This document shows, one piece after another, positions 1 to 7,891 of a stretch of 64,000 nt of DNA. The notes below the pieces were generated by a model, which was not told where the DNA came from, did not search any database, and worked only from the letters and a program-made list of their open reading frames with translations. Positions within the stretch are counted from its first letter, which is position 1, and every line of letters starts with the position of its first letter. The position numbers were made by a program, and so were the translations under genes. The DNA comes from Paenibacillus sp. FSL H7-0737 (GTDB taxonomy: Bacteria > Bacillota > Bacilli > Paenibacillales > Paenibacillaceae): the NCBI RefSeq assembly GCF_000758545.1, contig NZ_CP009279.1, positions 992,001 through 1,056,000 of the forward strand, in the 5' to 3' direction.

Positions 1-1
1 T

Positions 2-517
2 AATGGTAAAAAGTTCAATCATGACACCGTCTCGGCCGCCCTGCGAAGTGCTTTTGATGTATTGTCAGTGGGCGGGGTTATCATTATCCGCGATGGGATA
101 ATGACCGAACCCACAGCATTGCTGCGGAAAGTTCGTTTTCTGGAGGAGGACGGTATGGCGTGGCTGGAGCGTTATGCGAAGGATTTTGCCGGACGTCAGC
201 TTCAGTATCAGAGATTAGGGGAAGAAGAAGTGCTCATGCCTGTTAATGATGCCATGGAGTTTTTATATACGTATACCTGGGGCGAAGAGGCTTACATTCA
301 TGAAGTACAGGAACAGTTTGGTTATTTTACCCCTACGGAGTTTGCCTCATTTATTGAACAGACTTTAGGAAAGCAGGCGAAGATTGAAGTCTTCCGGCAT
401 TATTTGCAAGAAGGTTATACCGAAGCGCTGCGCGATAGAGTAAGGTTCATGGATGAGAGCGGACAGGAAGTGGCCTTGCCAGACAGCACCTGCTTTATCG
501 TGATTCGGAAGGAATAG
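2..517 (+). CDS. C-terminal part of a class I SAM-dependent methyltransferase-like protein (partial)
   Basis: The reading frame is open to the left edge of the window, so the N-terminus lies upstream. The first visible internal start is a TTG at 62 with no ribosome binding site, and the sequence before it (NGKKFNHDTVSAAL) continues the same protein. The stretch FDVLSVGGVIIIRDGIM looks like the GG-containing strand region after the SAM-binding fold of class I methyltransferases, where a reaction-product strand often follows a GG turn. The glycine-rich SAM loop itself would be outside the window, so the assignment is tentative and the substrate unknown. The rest is acidic and has no recognisable motif. 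The gene ends 27 bases before a bidirectional terminator. Confidence 0.5.
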   Translation, partial: NGKKFNHDTVSAALRSAFDVLSVGGVIIIRDGIMTEPTALLRKVRFLEEDGMAWLERYAKDFAGRQLQYQRLGEEEVLMPVNDAMEFLYTYTWGEEAYIHEVQEQFGYFTPTEFASFIEQTLGKQAKIEVFRHYLQEGYTEALRDRVRFMDESGQEVALPDSTCFIVIRKE

Positions 518-543
518 TTGAAAGATAACATCATCTGCATATA

Positions 544-593
544 AAAAAGCAATCGGCAACCCCTTTGATGTGGTAGAGGTCCGATTGCTTTTT
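544..593. terminator. Bidirectional intrinsic terminator
   Basis: Perfect 13-bp arms (AAAAAGCAATCGG at 544-556 and CCGATTGCTTTTT at 581-593) with A and T runs on the outer sides serve the two convergent genes on either side. Confidence 0.85.
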
Positions 594-616
594 CTATATA
601 GAGAATTTTGTCTTTG

Positions 617-1375
617 TTAGATTAGTATTTCTAGCTGCGACTTATCAGGATCTTCGGCTAAACGCTGAATTTCTTGGTAGGTGGCTAATTTCTCAGTCCG
701 TTCTTGATCTTTAATTTTATCTCCGGTGTCTTTTATGGTATCGCCTAACGTTTCATTCATTTCCGATATTCTATCTTCGATTTTGGATAACTGCTCACGT
801 TTGGCTGTTGCAGAATGAGTAGAACGAGCTTCATCCGATTCGATTTCCTTGGTCAGAACTCTTGCCTCGCCATGCATCTTAGAATGGGTAGAAGAAACTA
901 CCTCCATTTGTGAAACATTTTGGCTTATAGCAACAATCGTATTCAATCTTTCGTTTTGTATCTCTTGCTCGGTTTTAGGTTCATCCGATAGATCTTCTTT
1001 TTGAGCTTTTTCTAAGTTCTTTTGTTGCTCTTCAAAGGTGTACTTCGCAATTTGTTGGTCAATCGTTTGGAGCTGTTTATCGAATTCCTTAAGTTGATCT
1101 TGAATAGAATCAAGGTTATGTGAGTTTTTGGTGGTTCTTTCAATTAGGCTGTTCTTGCTATCGATGATACTTTGTTTTTGTTTAAGCAGGGAGTCAACCA
1201 TTCCACCCATCTTGGATTGACTTTGAAAAGCCGCCGTTGCGGATTTACTTATTGATAAGTTGTCTCCACTGCTACTTGTCTTGATGTTTGAATTTATGGT
1301 TTTATCGTTGGTTTGGTGACTAACAGCTACATTAAACCTCGTTCCCATAGCTGAGGTCATATTCGTTATATGCAT
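617..1375 (-). CDS. Hypothetical coiled-coil protein
   Basis: A 252-residue soluble protein with no signal peptide or membrane segment. After a Ser/Thr/Asn-rich N-terminal tail (residues 1-45) it is almost entirely charged and Gln-rich helix, with long heptad-like stretches around residues 55-125 and 175-245. The short N-terminal motif DNLSISKSA and the overall style resemble proteins that accompany flagellar or structural filaments, but I recognise no specific family. The start is well supported: AGGAGG lies 8 bases upstream of the ATG. It is a single-gene unit sharing a terminator with the upstream plus-strand gene. Function unknown. Confidence 0.6.
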   Translation of the reverse strand: MHITNMTSAMGTRFNVAVSHQTNDKTINSNIKTSSSGDNLSISKSATAAFQSQSKMGGMVDSLLKQKQSIIDSKNSLIERTTKNSHNLDSIQDQLKEFDKQLQTIDQQIAKYTFEEQQKNLEKAQKEDLSDEPKTEQEIQNERLNTIVAISQNVSQMEVVSSTHSKMHGEARVLTKEIESDEARSTHSATAKREQLSKIEDRISEMNETLGDTIKDTGDKIKDQERTEKLATYQEIQRLAEDPDKSQLEILI

Positions 1376-1498
1376 GGCTCATTATCCTCCTACGACGATA
1401 AGATCTATCTATAATATATCGGTAGCTCAAGAGGAAGAATTAATAAAGAGAGCCGTAGCTTCAGAATGACCGATGAATAGAAGTCGAACAATAAGATG

Positions 1499-2389
1499 TC
1501 AACGGGACCCCTTCCTAAACTCCGAAGGCGAGCATTTCATCGCTCTGCGAAACACTTTAATAAAATAGCTCACATTATCAAATCCGACCTCGAATGCGAT
1601 GTCGGATATTTTTCTGTTGCTTTGTTGCAGTAGATCGGCGGCTTGGCGAATTCGGTAAGAGTTAATGTAATCTACTGGAGTCTTACGGGTCATTTCTTTG
1701 AAAAAGCGGCAGAACTGTCCTTCACTCATGGGGATAAGGTCGGAGAGGTCCCGAGTTCGAATCGGCTCCTGATAGTTATCCTGAATATAGAGAATAATCT
1801 TCTTAAGTCGATTGATCTTAGTAGTATCAGCGTCATCCAGCTGGCTGCGGTTTACAAAACGATCCTCTGGAGCAATCAGCGAGAGCATGATGAGTAACGT
1901 GCCTTTAATAAAAGCTTCAAACCCGGGAGATTGCGCAGCGTAGGCGTCCATCATGCGTTCTAAGTGCCCGAGAAGTTCATGCTGCCATTTTACAGCCGGT
2001 GTTAGGTGGCGAGGAAAGCTTTGTCTTTTCTCCTGAAGGGGTAAGATGGTGTTCTGCTGGATCGTATCATATTGGGCACTAGCGAGAAGATCAGGAAGAA
2101 ACACGAGCGCACAAAATTTGCAAGGCGTATCTTCGTTCAGTACATAGGCAGCGTGAATATCACCGGACTCGATAAATACAGCCTCACCGGCTTTAAGTGG
2201 GAAATATTCGGTATCCACCTGAAACAGAATTTCTCCTTCGAGCAGCATAAAAAACTCCGCTTCTTCATGCCAATGGGTATCGAGGACATGTGTTCCAGCT
2301 GGTAATTCTATCCAATAAGCTGCAAGCGGAAACATGCTATCGCCATGCACTCTGTCTTCTTTTAGCAAACTCTGGGTTGTACGGTCCAT
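1499..2389 (-). CDS. AraC-family transcriptional regulator, probable regulator of yicI
   Basis: A 296-residue regulator. The N-terminal half is a cupin-like ligand-binding domain (about residues 25-110; motif HWHEEAEFFMLLEGE). The C-terminal 100 residues carry the two helix-turn-helix units of the AraC family, ending in the conserved signature FDNVSYFIKVFRRAMKCSPSEFR. I place the start at the ATG at 2389 because AAAGGAG precedes it at good spacing; an in-frame ATG 10 codons further upstream lacks such a site. It is transcribed divergently from the alpha-xylosidase gene with 127 bases between the two starts, the usual arrangement for a sugar-responsive local activator. That it responds to a xyloside or related sugar is inferred from context. 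Confidence 0.88.
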   Translation of the reverse strand: MDRTTQSLLKEDRVHGDSMFPLAAYWIELPAGTHVLDTHWHEEAEFFMLLEGEILFQVDTEYFPLKAGEAVFIESGDIHAAYVLNEDTPCKFCALVFLPDLLASAQYDTIQQNTILPLQEKRQSFPRHLTPAVKWQHELLGHLERMMDAYAAQSPGFEAFIKGTLLIMLSLIAPEDRFVNRSQLDDADTTKINRLKKIILYIQDNYQEPIRTRDLSDLIPMSEGQFCRFFKEMTRKTPVDYINSYRIRQAADLLQQSNRKISDIAFEVGFDNVSYFIKVFRRAMKCSPSEFRKGSR

Positions 2390-2471
2390 AAATGCCACTC
2401 CTTTCGGATAAAACATCAAAATAGTGTTATAAATGAGCTATATAGTATTAGTTTTGTTTATTTTTTATCGG

Positions 2472-2477
2472 TATAAT
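2472..2477 (+). promoter_or_regulatory. Probable -10 box of the alpha-xylosidase promoter
   Basis: TATAAT sits 39 bases upstream of the yicI start. The hexamer 17 bases further upstream (TAGTTT, 2449-2454) is a poor -35 box, which would fit a promoter that depends on the divergent AraC activator. This is pattern-based only. Confidence 0.45.
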
Positions 2478-2516
2478 GCAACTATAAACACCAAATTGAA
2501 AGGTGGCAAGTACACA

Positions 2517-4838
2517 ATGAAATTTACTGATGGTCTCTGGCTGGTGCGTGATGGTATCACGATTAACGGTGCAGTTCAAAATTATGTTGTAGAAAAGACT
2601 CCAGATGGATTAACAGCAATTACTCAAACAACTCCAATCACAGGGCGTTCAGCGACGCTGAATTCAACCCTGCTTACTGTAAAATTTCATTCCCCGCTTC
2701 CAGGTGTGGTAGGGGTTAAGATTATTCATCATGATGGCGTACAAGAACGCGGTCCAGTCTTCGAACTCACGAAAGGTACTGGAGATCACGTTAAGATTGA
2801 AGAAAACGATTCCGAAACTGTGCTGATCAGCGGCGGACTTCGTGTAGTGATTCGCAAAGGCCAACAATGGGCTGTGGATTTCTATCGTGGAGACGAGAGA
2901 ATTACAGGCAGCGGTTTCAAGTCCATGGCTTATATCACGGATCAAGACGGCAACACGTATATGCGTGAAGAGCTGGATCTCGGTGTAGGTGAATTCGTTT
3001 ACGGTTTGGGCGAGCGTTTTACCGCTTTTGTAAAGAATGGACAGACCGTAGATCTTTGGAACAAAGACGGTGGTACTAGCTCCGAGCAAGCTTATAAGAA
3101 TGTTCCTTTCTATGTAAGCAGCAAAGGCTATGGCGTATTTGTTAACCACCCTGAGTTGGTTTCTTATGAGATCGCTTCGGAAAAAGTGAAAAAAGCGCAA
3201 TTCAGCGTAGCTGGAGAAAGCTTAGAATACTTCGTGATTGATGGTCCTACCATCAAAGAAGTTATCAGCAACTACACATCACTTACTGGCAAACCTGCAC
3301 TTCCTCCAGCTTGGACATTCGGCCTGTGGCTGACGACCTCTTTCACTACCGACTACGATGAAGCAACCGTAAACTCCTTCGTAGATGGTATGGCAGAGCG
3401 CGATCTGCCGCTGAGCGTATTCCACTTCGATTGTTTCTGGATGCGTGAATATCAATGGACCGATTTCCAGTGGGATGAGCGCGTATTCCCTGACCCAGTA
3501 GGCATGCTGAAACGACTGAAAGATAAAGGGCTGAAGATCTGCGTATGGATCAACTCTTATATCGGGCAACGTTCCCGCTTGTTTGAAGAAGGCAAGAAAA
3601 ATGGTTATCTGCTCAAAAAACCTAACGGTGACGTTTATCAATGTGATTTGTGGCAAGCAGGTATGGCACTGGTGGACTTCACCAACCCTGCGGCTTGTGA
3701 ATGGTATGCCGGCTATCTGCGTGATTTGGTAGATATGGGCGTAGATAGCTTCAAGACAGACTTCGGCGAGCGTATTCCTACAGATGTAGTTTACTTCGAT
3801 GGATCTGATCCGATGAAAATGCACAACTACTACACTCAATTGTACAACAAGGTTGTATTTGAAGTGCTAGAAGAGAAGCTTGGTAAAAATGAAGCGGCAT
3901 TGTTCGCACGTTCTGCAACTGCCGGTGGCCAACAGTTCCCAGTTCACTGGGGCGGTGACTGCTACGCAGATTATGAATCCATGGCAGAGAGCCTTCGCGG
4001 TGGATTGTCTCTAGGATTGTCTGGTTTCGGTTTCTGGAGTCATGATATCGGTGGCTTTGAGAACACGGCTCCGGCACATGTATTTAAACGCTGGTTGGCG
4101 TTTGGACTATTGTCCAGTCACAGCCGTCTGCATGGTAGCACTTCGTACCGTGTGCCTTGGGCTTATGATGATGAAGCTTGTGATGTTACCCGTTTCTTCA
4201 CCAAACTCAAATGTAGCTTGATGCCTTATCTGTATGATGTAGCAGGACAGGCTCATGAACATGGCTGGGCTTCTATGCGGGCTATGGTTATGGAATTCCC
4301 GGAAGATCCTACTTGCGAAGTGTTGGATCGTCAATACATGCTAGGTGAATCCTTGCTTGTAGCCCCAATCTTCCAAGAAAACGGCGAAGCGAAGTACTAC
4401 TTGCCGGCTGGGCGCTGGACTCACTTGCTTACTGGTGAAACCGTACAAGGTGGATCATGGCGCAAAGAGAAATATGATTTCTTTAGCCTGCCACTATTCG
4501 TTCGCCAGAATTCCTTGCTGGCAATCGGCAGTGTGGATAACAAACCGGATTACGACTATGCGAATGGCGTTAAATTCGGCTTATATTCACTTGAAGATGG
4601 CACTACGACTTCTGCAACCGTTCGTGATCTCAAAGGTGCTCCTGAATTGACTGTGAAGGCTGACCGTAAAGGCAGTACGGTAACAGTTACTGCGGAAGGT
4701 AGCGGTAAAGAATTCTCGCTTTCACTTAAAGATCTGGGAGCTATCGCTTCTGTAGAAGGTGCAGAGCAAGTAGATGAAACTACAGTAAAAGTAAACGCAG
4801 GTGCAAAAACCGTATCGTTTACGATTACATTGAAATAA
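2517..4838 (+). CDS. yicI: Alpha-xylosidase, glycoside hydrolase family 31
   Basis: A 773-residue enzyme, essentially the length of E. coli YicI (772), and similar along its whole length. It releases alpha-xylosyl residues from the non-reducing end of isoprimeverose- or xyloglucan-type oligosaccharides. The catalytic nucleophile is D415 in FKTDFGE and the acid/base is D481 in HWGGD, matching D416 and D482 of YicI. Order: N-terminal beta-sandwich with the motif YGLGERF, (beta/alpha)8 barrel, C-terminal beta domains. No signal peptide, so it acts in the cytoplasm. I chose the ATG at 2517 because the protein then begins like YicI (MKFTDG); the open frame extends 28 codons upstream through the promoter region. 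AAAGGTGG precedes the start. It is divergent from an AraC regulator and followed by an SGNH hydrolase. Confidence 0.96.
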   Translation: MKFTDGLWLVRDGITINGAVQNYVVEKTPDGLTAITQTTPITGRSATLNSTLLTVKFHSPLPGVVGVKIIHHDGVQERGPVFELTKGTGDHVKIEENDSETVLISGGLRVVIRKGQQWAVDFYRGDERITGSGFKSMAYITDQDGNTYMREELDLGVGEFVYGLGERFTAFVKNGQTVDLWNKDGGTSSEQAYKNVPFYVSSKGYGVFVNHPELVSYEIASEKVKKAQFSVAGESLEYFVIDGPTIKEVISNYTSLTGKPALPPAWTFGLWLTTSFTTDYDEATVNSFVDGMAERDLPLSVFHFDCFWMREYQWTDFQWDERVFPDPVGMLKRLKDKGLKICVWINSYIGQRSRLFEEGKKNGYLLKKPNGDVYQCDLWQAGMALVDFTNPAACEWYAGYLRDLVDMGVDSFKTDFGERIPTDVVYFDGSDPMKMHNYYTQLYNKVVFEVLEEKLGKNEAALFARSATAGGQQFPVHWGGDCYADYESMAESLRGGLSLGLSGFGFWSHDIGGFENTAPAHVFKRWLAFGLLSSHSRLHGSTSYRVPWAYDDEACDVTRFFTKLKCSLMPYLYDVAGQAHEHGWASMRAMVMEFPEDPTCEVLDRQYMLGESLLVAPIFQENGEAKYYLPAGRWTHLLTGETVQGGSWRKEKYDFFSLPLFVRQNSLLAIGSVDNKPDYDYANGVKFGLYSLEDGTTTSATVRDLKGAPELTVKADRKGSTVTVTAEGSGKEFSLSLKDLGAIASVEGAEQVDETTVKVNAGAKTVSFTITLK

Positions 4839-4870
4839 GATTGTTTCTTAAAGCATATTGATATAGCCAT

Positions 4871-4928
4871 AACCTCTCTTGTAAACTGGGTGGACGATCT
4901 GTTCTCTTGGTTTATTAGAGAGGTTTTA
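4871..4928 (+). terminator. Intrinsic terminator after yicI
   Basis: Arms AACCTCTCT (4871-4879) and AGAGAGGTT (4917-4925) are followed by a short T run. The loop is long (37 bases), so termination may be partial and allow read-through into the SGNH hydrolase gene 35 bases on. Confidence 0.5.
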
Positions 4929-4962
4929 GTGTTACAATCTTACTGAATAACGGGGGAACGTT

Positions 4963-6129
4963 ATGGATACTAATTTAACAAAGGGAAGTGGAGTATTGAA
5001 CCAGACGGAATATACCTCAGCAACGGTTCTTTCAACTGCAGCGAATTTTATAATGAATAGGCAAGAACCATTTACGCATACCTTCCGGACTTATATTCGT
5101 TTAAGGGAAAATGGTACGTTGAAGTTGAAGTTCTGGCATAGCAACGCGGTGGATTCTACATGGGATCAAGGGCAAGAAGCTGTAGGCAGTGAACCTGGAG
5201 GCGACTGGGTTATCGAGACAGCTTATATCGCTGACGGAGGAACAGAACCAGACGGAACAATAGCTGAGAATACACAGCATGCACTTACCTTTGAGGGCAA
5301 AGCCTCAAAAACCGTTGCGGCTGGCGAATGTTTCTGGAGTGATGAGACAAGCATTGTTCTGCCGGAGGGTCATTACTTGGCGTTTACGTGGACGATTAAG
5401 ACACTCACTGCAGGTAAATCGATTCCTTTCAATGTTGAAGGGATGCTGGTTTCAGCTTATGACGCGTCCGGAAATCTTGCCGCACAACAATCAGCGGATG
5501 GTTTTACAGCGTCTGATAATCTTTTGGTACTGCCAAGCTTCATTGGGTATAAGAAATCTGTTACCAAGAAACTAGTATTCTTGGGGGATTCGATTACTCA
5601 AGGTGTGCGGACATTAAAGGATGAGTACGAATATTGGGTCGCGAGAATTGCGGATGGTCTTGGCACGGATATTGGTGTATGGAATCTCGGCTCTGGCTGG
5701 GCTAGAGCTTATGATGTCGCTGCAGATGGTCCATGGCTAAACAAAACTAAGCAAAGTGATGAAGTGATGATCGTACTCGGAGTAAATGATATTGATATTG
5801 GCTGCCGTTCGGCGGACGAGCTTCTTGGTGACTTGCAGACCATTATTTCTAAGATCAAGGGGGCAAATGCTGAAGCTAATATTATTCTAAGTACGGTGCC
5901 ACCGTTCAATTTTCAGGGTGAAAGAGAAGAAACTTGGCGCAAGGTGAATCGTGAGATTTTGTCTAATCCGCCTATAGGTGTGAGCCGGGTGTTTGATATA
6001 GCAAGCCTATTGTCATTGCCTGCACCAGACGATCACCGGATCAGACCAGAGTTTATGAGTGGAACAGACGACCCGCATCCGAACGGCATAGCCGGTAAGA
6101 CGGTCGCGGACGCCTTTTTAAAAATATAA
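4963..6129 (+). CDS. SGNH/GDSL-family hydrolase (probable carbohydrate esterase)
   Basis: A 388-residue protein with an N-terminal beta-rich region (about residues 1-200) and a C-terminal SGNH esterase domain. Block I is GDSITQG with nucleophile S210; block II glycine lies in NLGSGW; block III is GVNDID; block V is DDPHPNG with the catalytic pair D369 and H372. Such enzymes remove acyl, often acetyl, groups from sugars or glycans. There is no signal peptide, so the substrate should be an imported, small acylated sugar. It lies downstream of yicI in the same direction; a weak terminator between them makes co-transcription uncertain. The start has GGGGGAAC 4-5 bases upstream. The exact esterase family cannot be fixed from the sequence alone. 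Confidence 0.85.
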   Translation: MDTNLTKGSGVLNQTEYTSATVLSTAANFIMNRQEPFTHTFRTYIRLRENGTLKLKFWHSNAVDSTWDQGQEAVGSEPGGDWVIETAYIADGGTEPDGTIAENTQHALTFEGKASKTVAAGECFWSDETSIVLPEGHYLAFTWTIKTLTAGKSIPFNVEGMLVSAYDASGNLAAQQSADGFTASDNLLVLPSFIGYKKSVTKKLVFLGDSITQGVRTLKDEYEYWVARIADGLGTDIGVWNLGSGWARAYDVAADGPWLNKTKQSDEVMIVLGVNDIDIGCRSADELLGDLQTIISKIKGANAEANIILSTVPPFNFQGEREETWRKVNREILSNPPIGVSRVFDIASLLSLPAPDDHRIRPEFMSGTDDPHPNGIAGKTVADAFLKI

Positions 6130-6171
6130 GAAAATATAAGTTTCACGCTATACATTATCTTTATATTTCTG

Positions 6172-6215
6172 CGAGAAAACGGTTGTCTTCCATAAAGGAG
6201 ACAACCGTTTTCTCG
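6172..6215. terminator. Bidirectional intrinsic terminator
   Basis: Perfect 17-bp arms: CGAGAAAACGGTTGTCT (6172-6188) and AGACAACCGTTTTCTCG (6199-6215), loop of 10 bases. It separates the convergent SGNH hydrolase and response regulator genes. The arms contain internal A and T runs rather than a long terminal T tract. Confidence 0.75.
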
Positions 6216-6229
6216 TAGCGTGGTATTAA

Positions 6230-7891
6230 TTAAATTTTAAACTGGTTTCGATAGTCCTTGGGTGATACACCAACCTGTTTCTTGAATACCTTGCTAAAAT
6301 ACTTCACATCATGAAACCCCACCATTTCGGAAATTTGCGACAGCTTTAGACGAGGGTTCTGCATAAGCAATTTAGCTTTATCTATCCGGACGTTAACGAT
6401 GAAATCGGAGAAATTAATGCCGTATTCCTGTTTGAATCGGCGTGAAATATATTCGCGGCTAACAAAGAACTTTCCGGCAATCTCCTGCAAGGATAGATCA
6501 GAGGCATAATTAAGTTCGATATATTTCACGATATCATGCATAGGATTGCTTTCTTTAGCTTGTTTAGCGGCTATCACTTCTGATATTCGCTCCATCAGAT
6601 CAAATGACCAGTCACGCCAAGCAAATAAGGAGAACGAGTAACCATTCGTATAAGGAGCTGGGTGAAGCTGATCGGCCTGTTCTAACTCGACTAGTGCGCT
6701 ATCGGCATCAGGGCCTAACGTTTCCCGTACCAACTGGGAACGAAATAAGAGTGCATCATTCTTCCACGAGTTTAGAATCTCTGGTGTAACAATTCCGCAT
6801 CGGCTAAGCTCGTCCACCCAGTGCTGTGCTGCCGCGGACAATACATCAGTGCTTCCGCTGATGACCGCCATTTTCCAATCTTCCTTCACATGTGCGAAGA
6901 TCGTCGGCGATGCATGTCCTTGAATTTCTGTCTTTGCGGTTTCATTGCGCTCTTTAAACTCTTCGGAGGAAGTAGAAAAATGGCAGTAATCCTCATGAAT
7001 TAATAAATTTCTACGCTGTAAGGCCTCAGCCACCTCTGCACGCTGATAAGATAATTGCTTAGGTAGGTTACCGATGCAGCTAATTCCGAAATGCATTCGG
7101 ACCTGCAAAGTAGAGTAGATCCCCTGATTAATTCTCCCTATAAGCTCGACAACAGACGTTTGGATATCCCATAGAATGATGGCAATCTCCGAAGGACCTC
7201 CCCAGTAACGAAAAGCCACACCCTTACGCTGACCTTGCAAAAATTCATTACAAATATTGACGATAGCGTAGTTCAGGAGACCGGTGTCTCCTCCAAAACG
7301 GTTAAGTAGGAGATTATTTCCTGTATCTGTCTGCACCAGTATTAGGCGCGAAGAGAGGACGTTTTCCGGGATAATGCCATCGCTTCGCAACCTTCGAAGA
7401 GATAATTCCGAGTTGATCGGATCATCGATTAGTGCGGACAGCAGCTTTTCTCCATAGATGGGCTTGAACTCATTAAGCTGGATGCTCTGCTTCTGGCGTT
7501 CGCTACGGTCAGCTTCCTCTGAACGCCAGGCAGCCACTGCCTTAGCGACTGCTACATTGATTGCCTCCGCTTCAATGGGCTTAAGGATATAGTCAATTCC
7601 ACCATGACGTACAGTCTGGCGCACGAACTCGAAATCATTATGTCCGCTAACCACAATGAATTTGATGTTGCCGGCAAATTCGTTAACCCATGTCATTAAT
7701 TCTACGCCATTACCGGATTCCATCATCATGTCCATAATGACCAAGGCTGGTTTCGCTTGCCGAATGATCTCAATAGCTTCATTTCCGTTTCCGGCTTCCA
7801 GAATTTCATTGATTTGATGTGCGTCCCAGTCGACAAGAAGTCTAACAGCTTTTCTGACTCTCGCCTCGTCATCAACAATTAACGCCTTCAT
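6230..7891 (-). CDS. YesN-type response regulator with AraC-type DNA-binding domain
   Basis: A 553-residue response regulator. Residues 1-120 form the receiver domain, with acidic pocket D7/D8 and phosphoacceptor D54 (VIMDMM). A middle region of about 320 residues follows. The last 100 residues are an AraC-type double helix-turn-helix (LSLQEIAGKFFVSREYISRRF and the terminal KYFSKVFKKQVGVSPKDYR motif). Its start codon overlaps the stop of the upstream kinase gene (ATGA), so the two are translationally coupled. Pairs of this type in Paenibacillus and Bacillus typically activate an adjacent carbohydrate ABC importer; here the importer lies divergently just beyond the kinase gene. Confidence 0.92.
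   Translation of the reverse strand: MKALIVDDEARVRKAVRLLVDWDAHQINEILEAGNGNEAIEIIRQAKPALVIMDMMMESGNGVELMTWVNEFAGNIKFIVVSGHNDFEFVRQTVRHGGIDYILKPIEAEAINVAVAKAVAAWRSEEADRSERQKQSIQLNEFKPIYGEKLLSALIDDPINSELSLRRLRSDGIIPENVLSSRLILVQTDTGNNLLLNRFGGDTGLLNYAIVNICNEFLQGQRKGVAFRYWGGPSEIAIILWDIQTSVVELIGRINQGIYSTLQVRMHFGISCIGNLPKQLSYQRAEVAEALQRRNLLIHEDYCHFSTSSEEFKERNETAKTEIQGHASPTIFAHVKEDWKMAVISGSTDVLSAAAQHWVDELSRCGIVTPEILNSWKNDALLFRSQLVRETLGPDADSALVELEQADQLHPAPYTNGYSFSLFAWRDWSFDLMERISEVIAAKQAKESNPMHDIVKYIELNYASDLSLQEIAGKFFVSREYISRRFKQEYGINFSDFIVNVRIDKAKLLMQNPRLKLSQISEMVGFHDVKYFSKVFKKQVGVSPKDYRNQFKI

Noticed and set aside
2433-2516. N-terminal extension of the alpha-xylosidase (28 codons)
   Set aside because: It would be translated from the promoter region, including the -10 box, and is absent from the E. 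coli homologue.
2664-3839. Long minus-strand reading frames opposite yicI
   Set aside because: They are antisense shadows of a gene with strong homology along its full length and have no ribosome binding sites.
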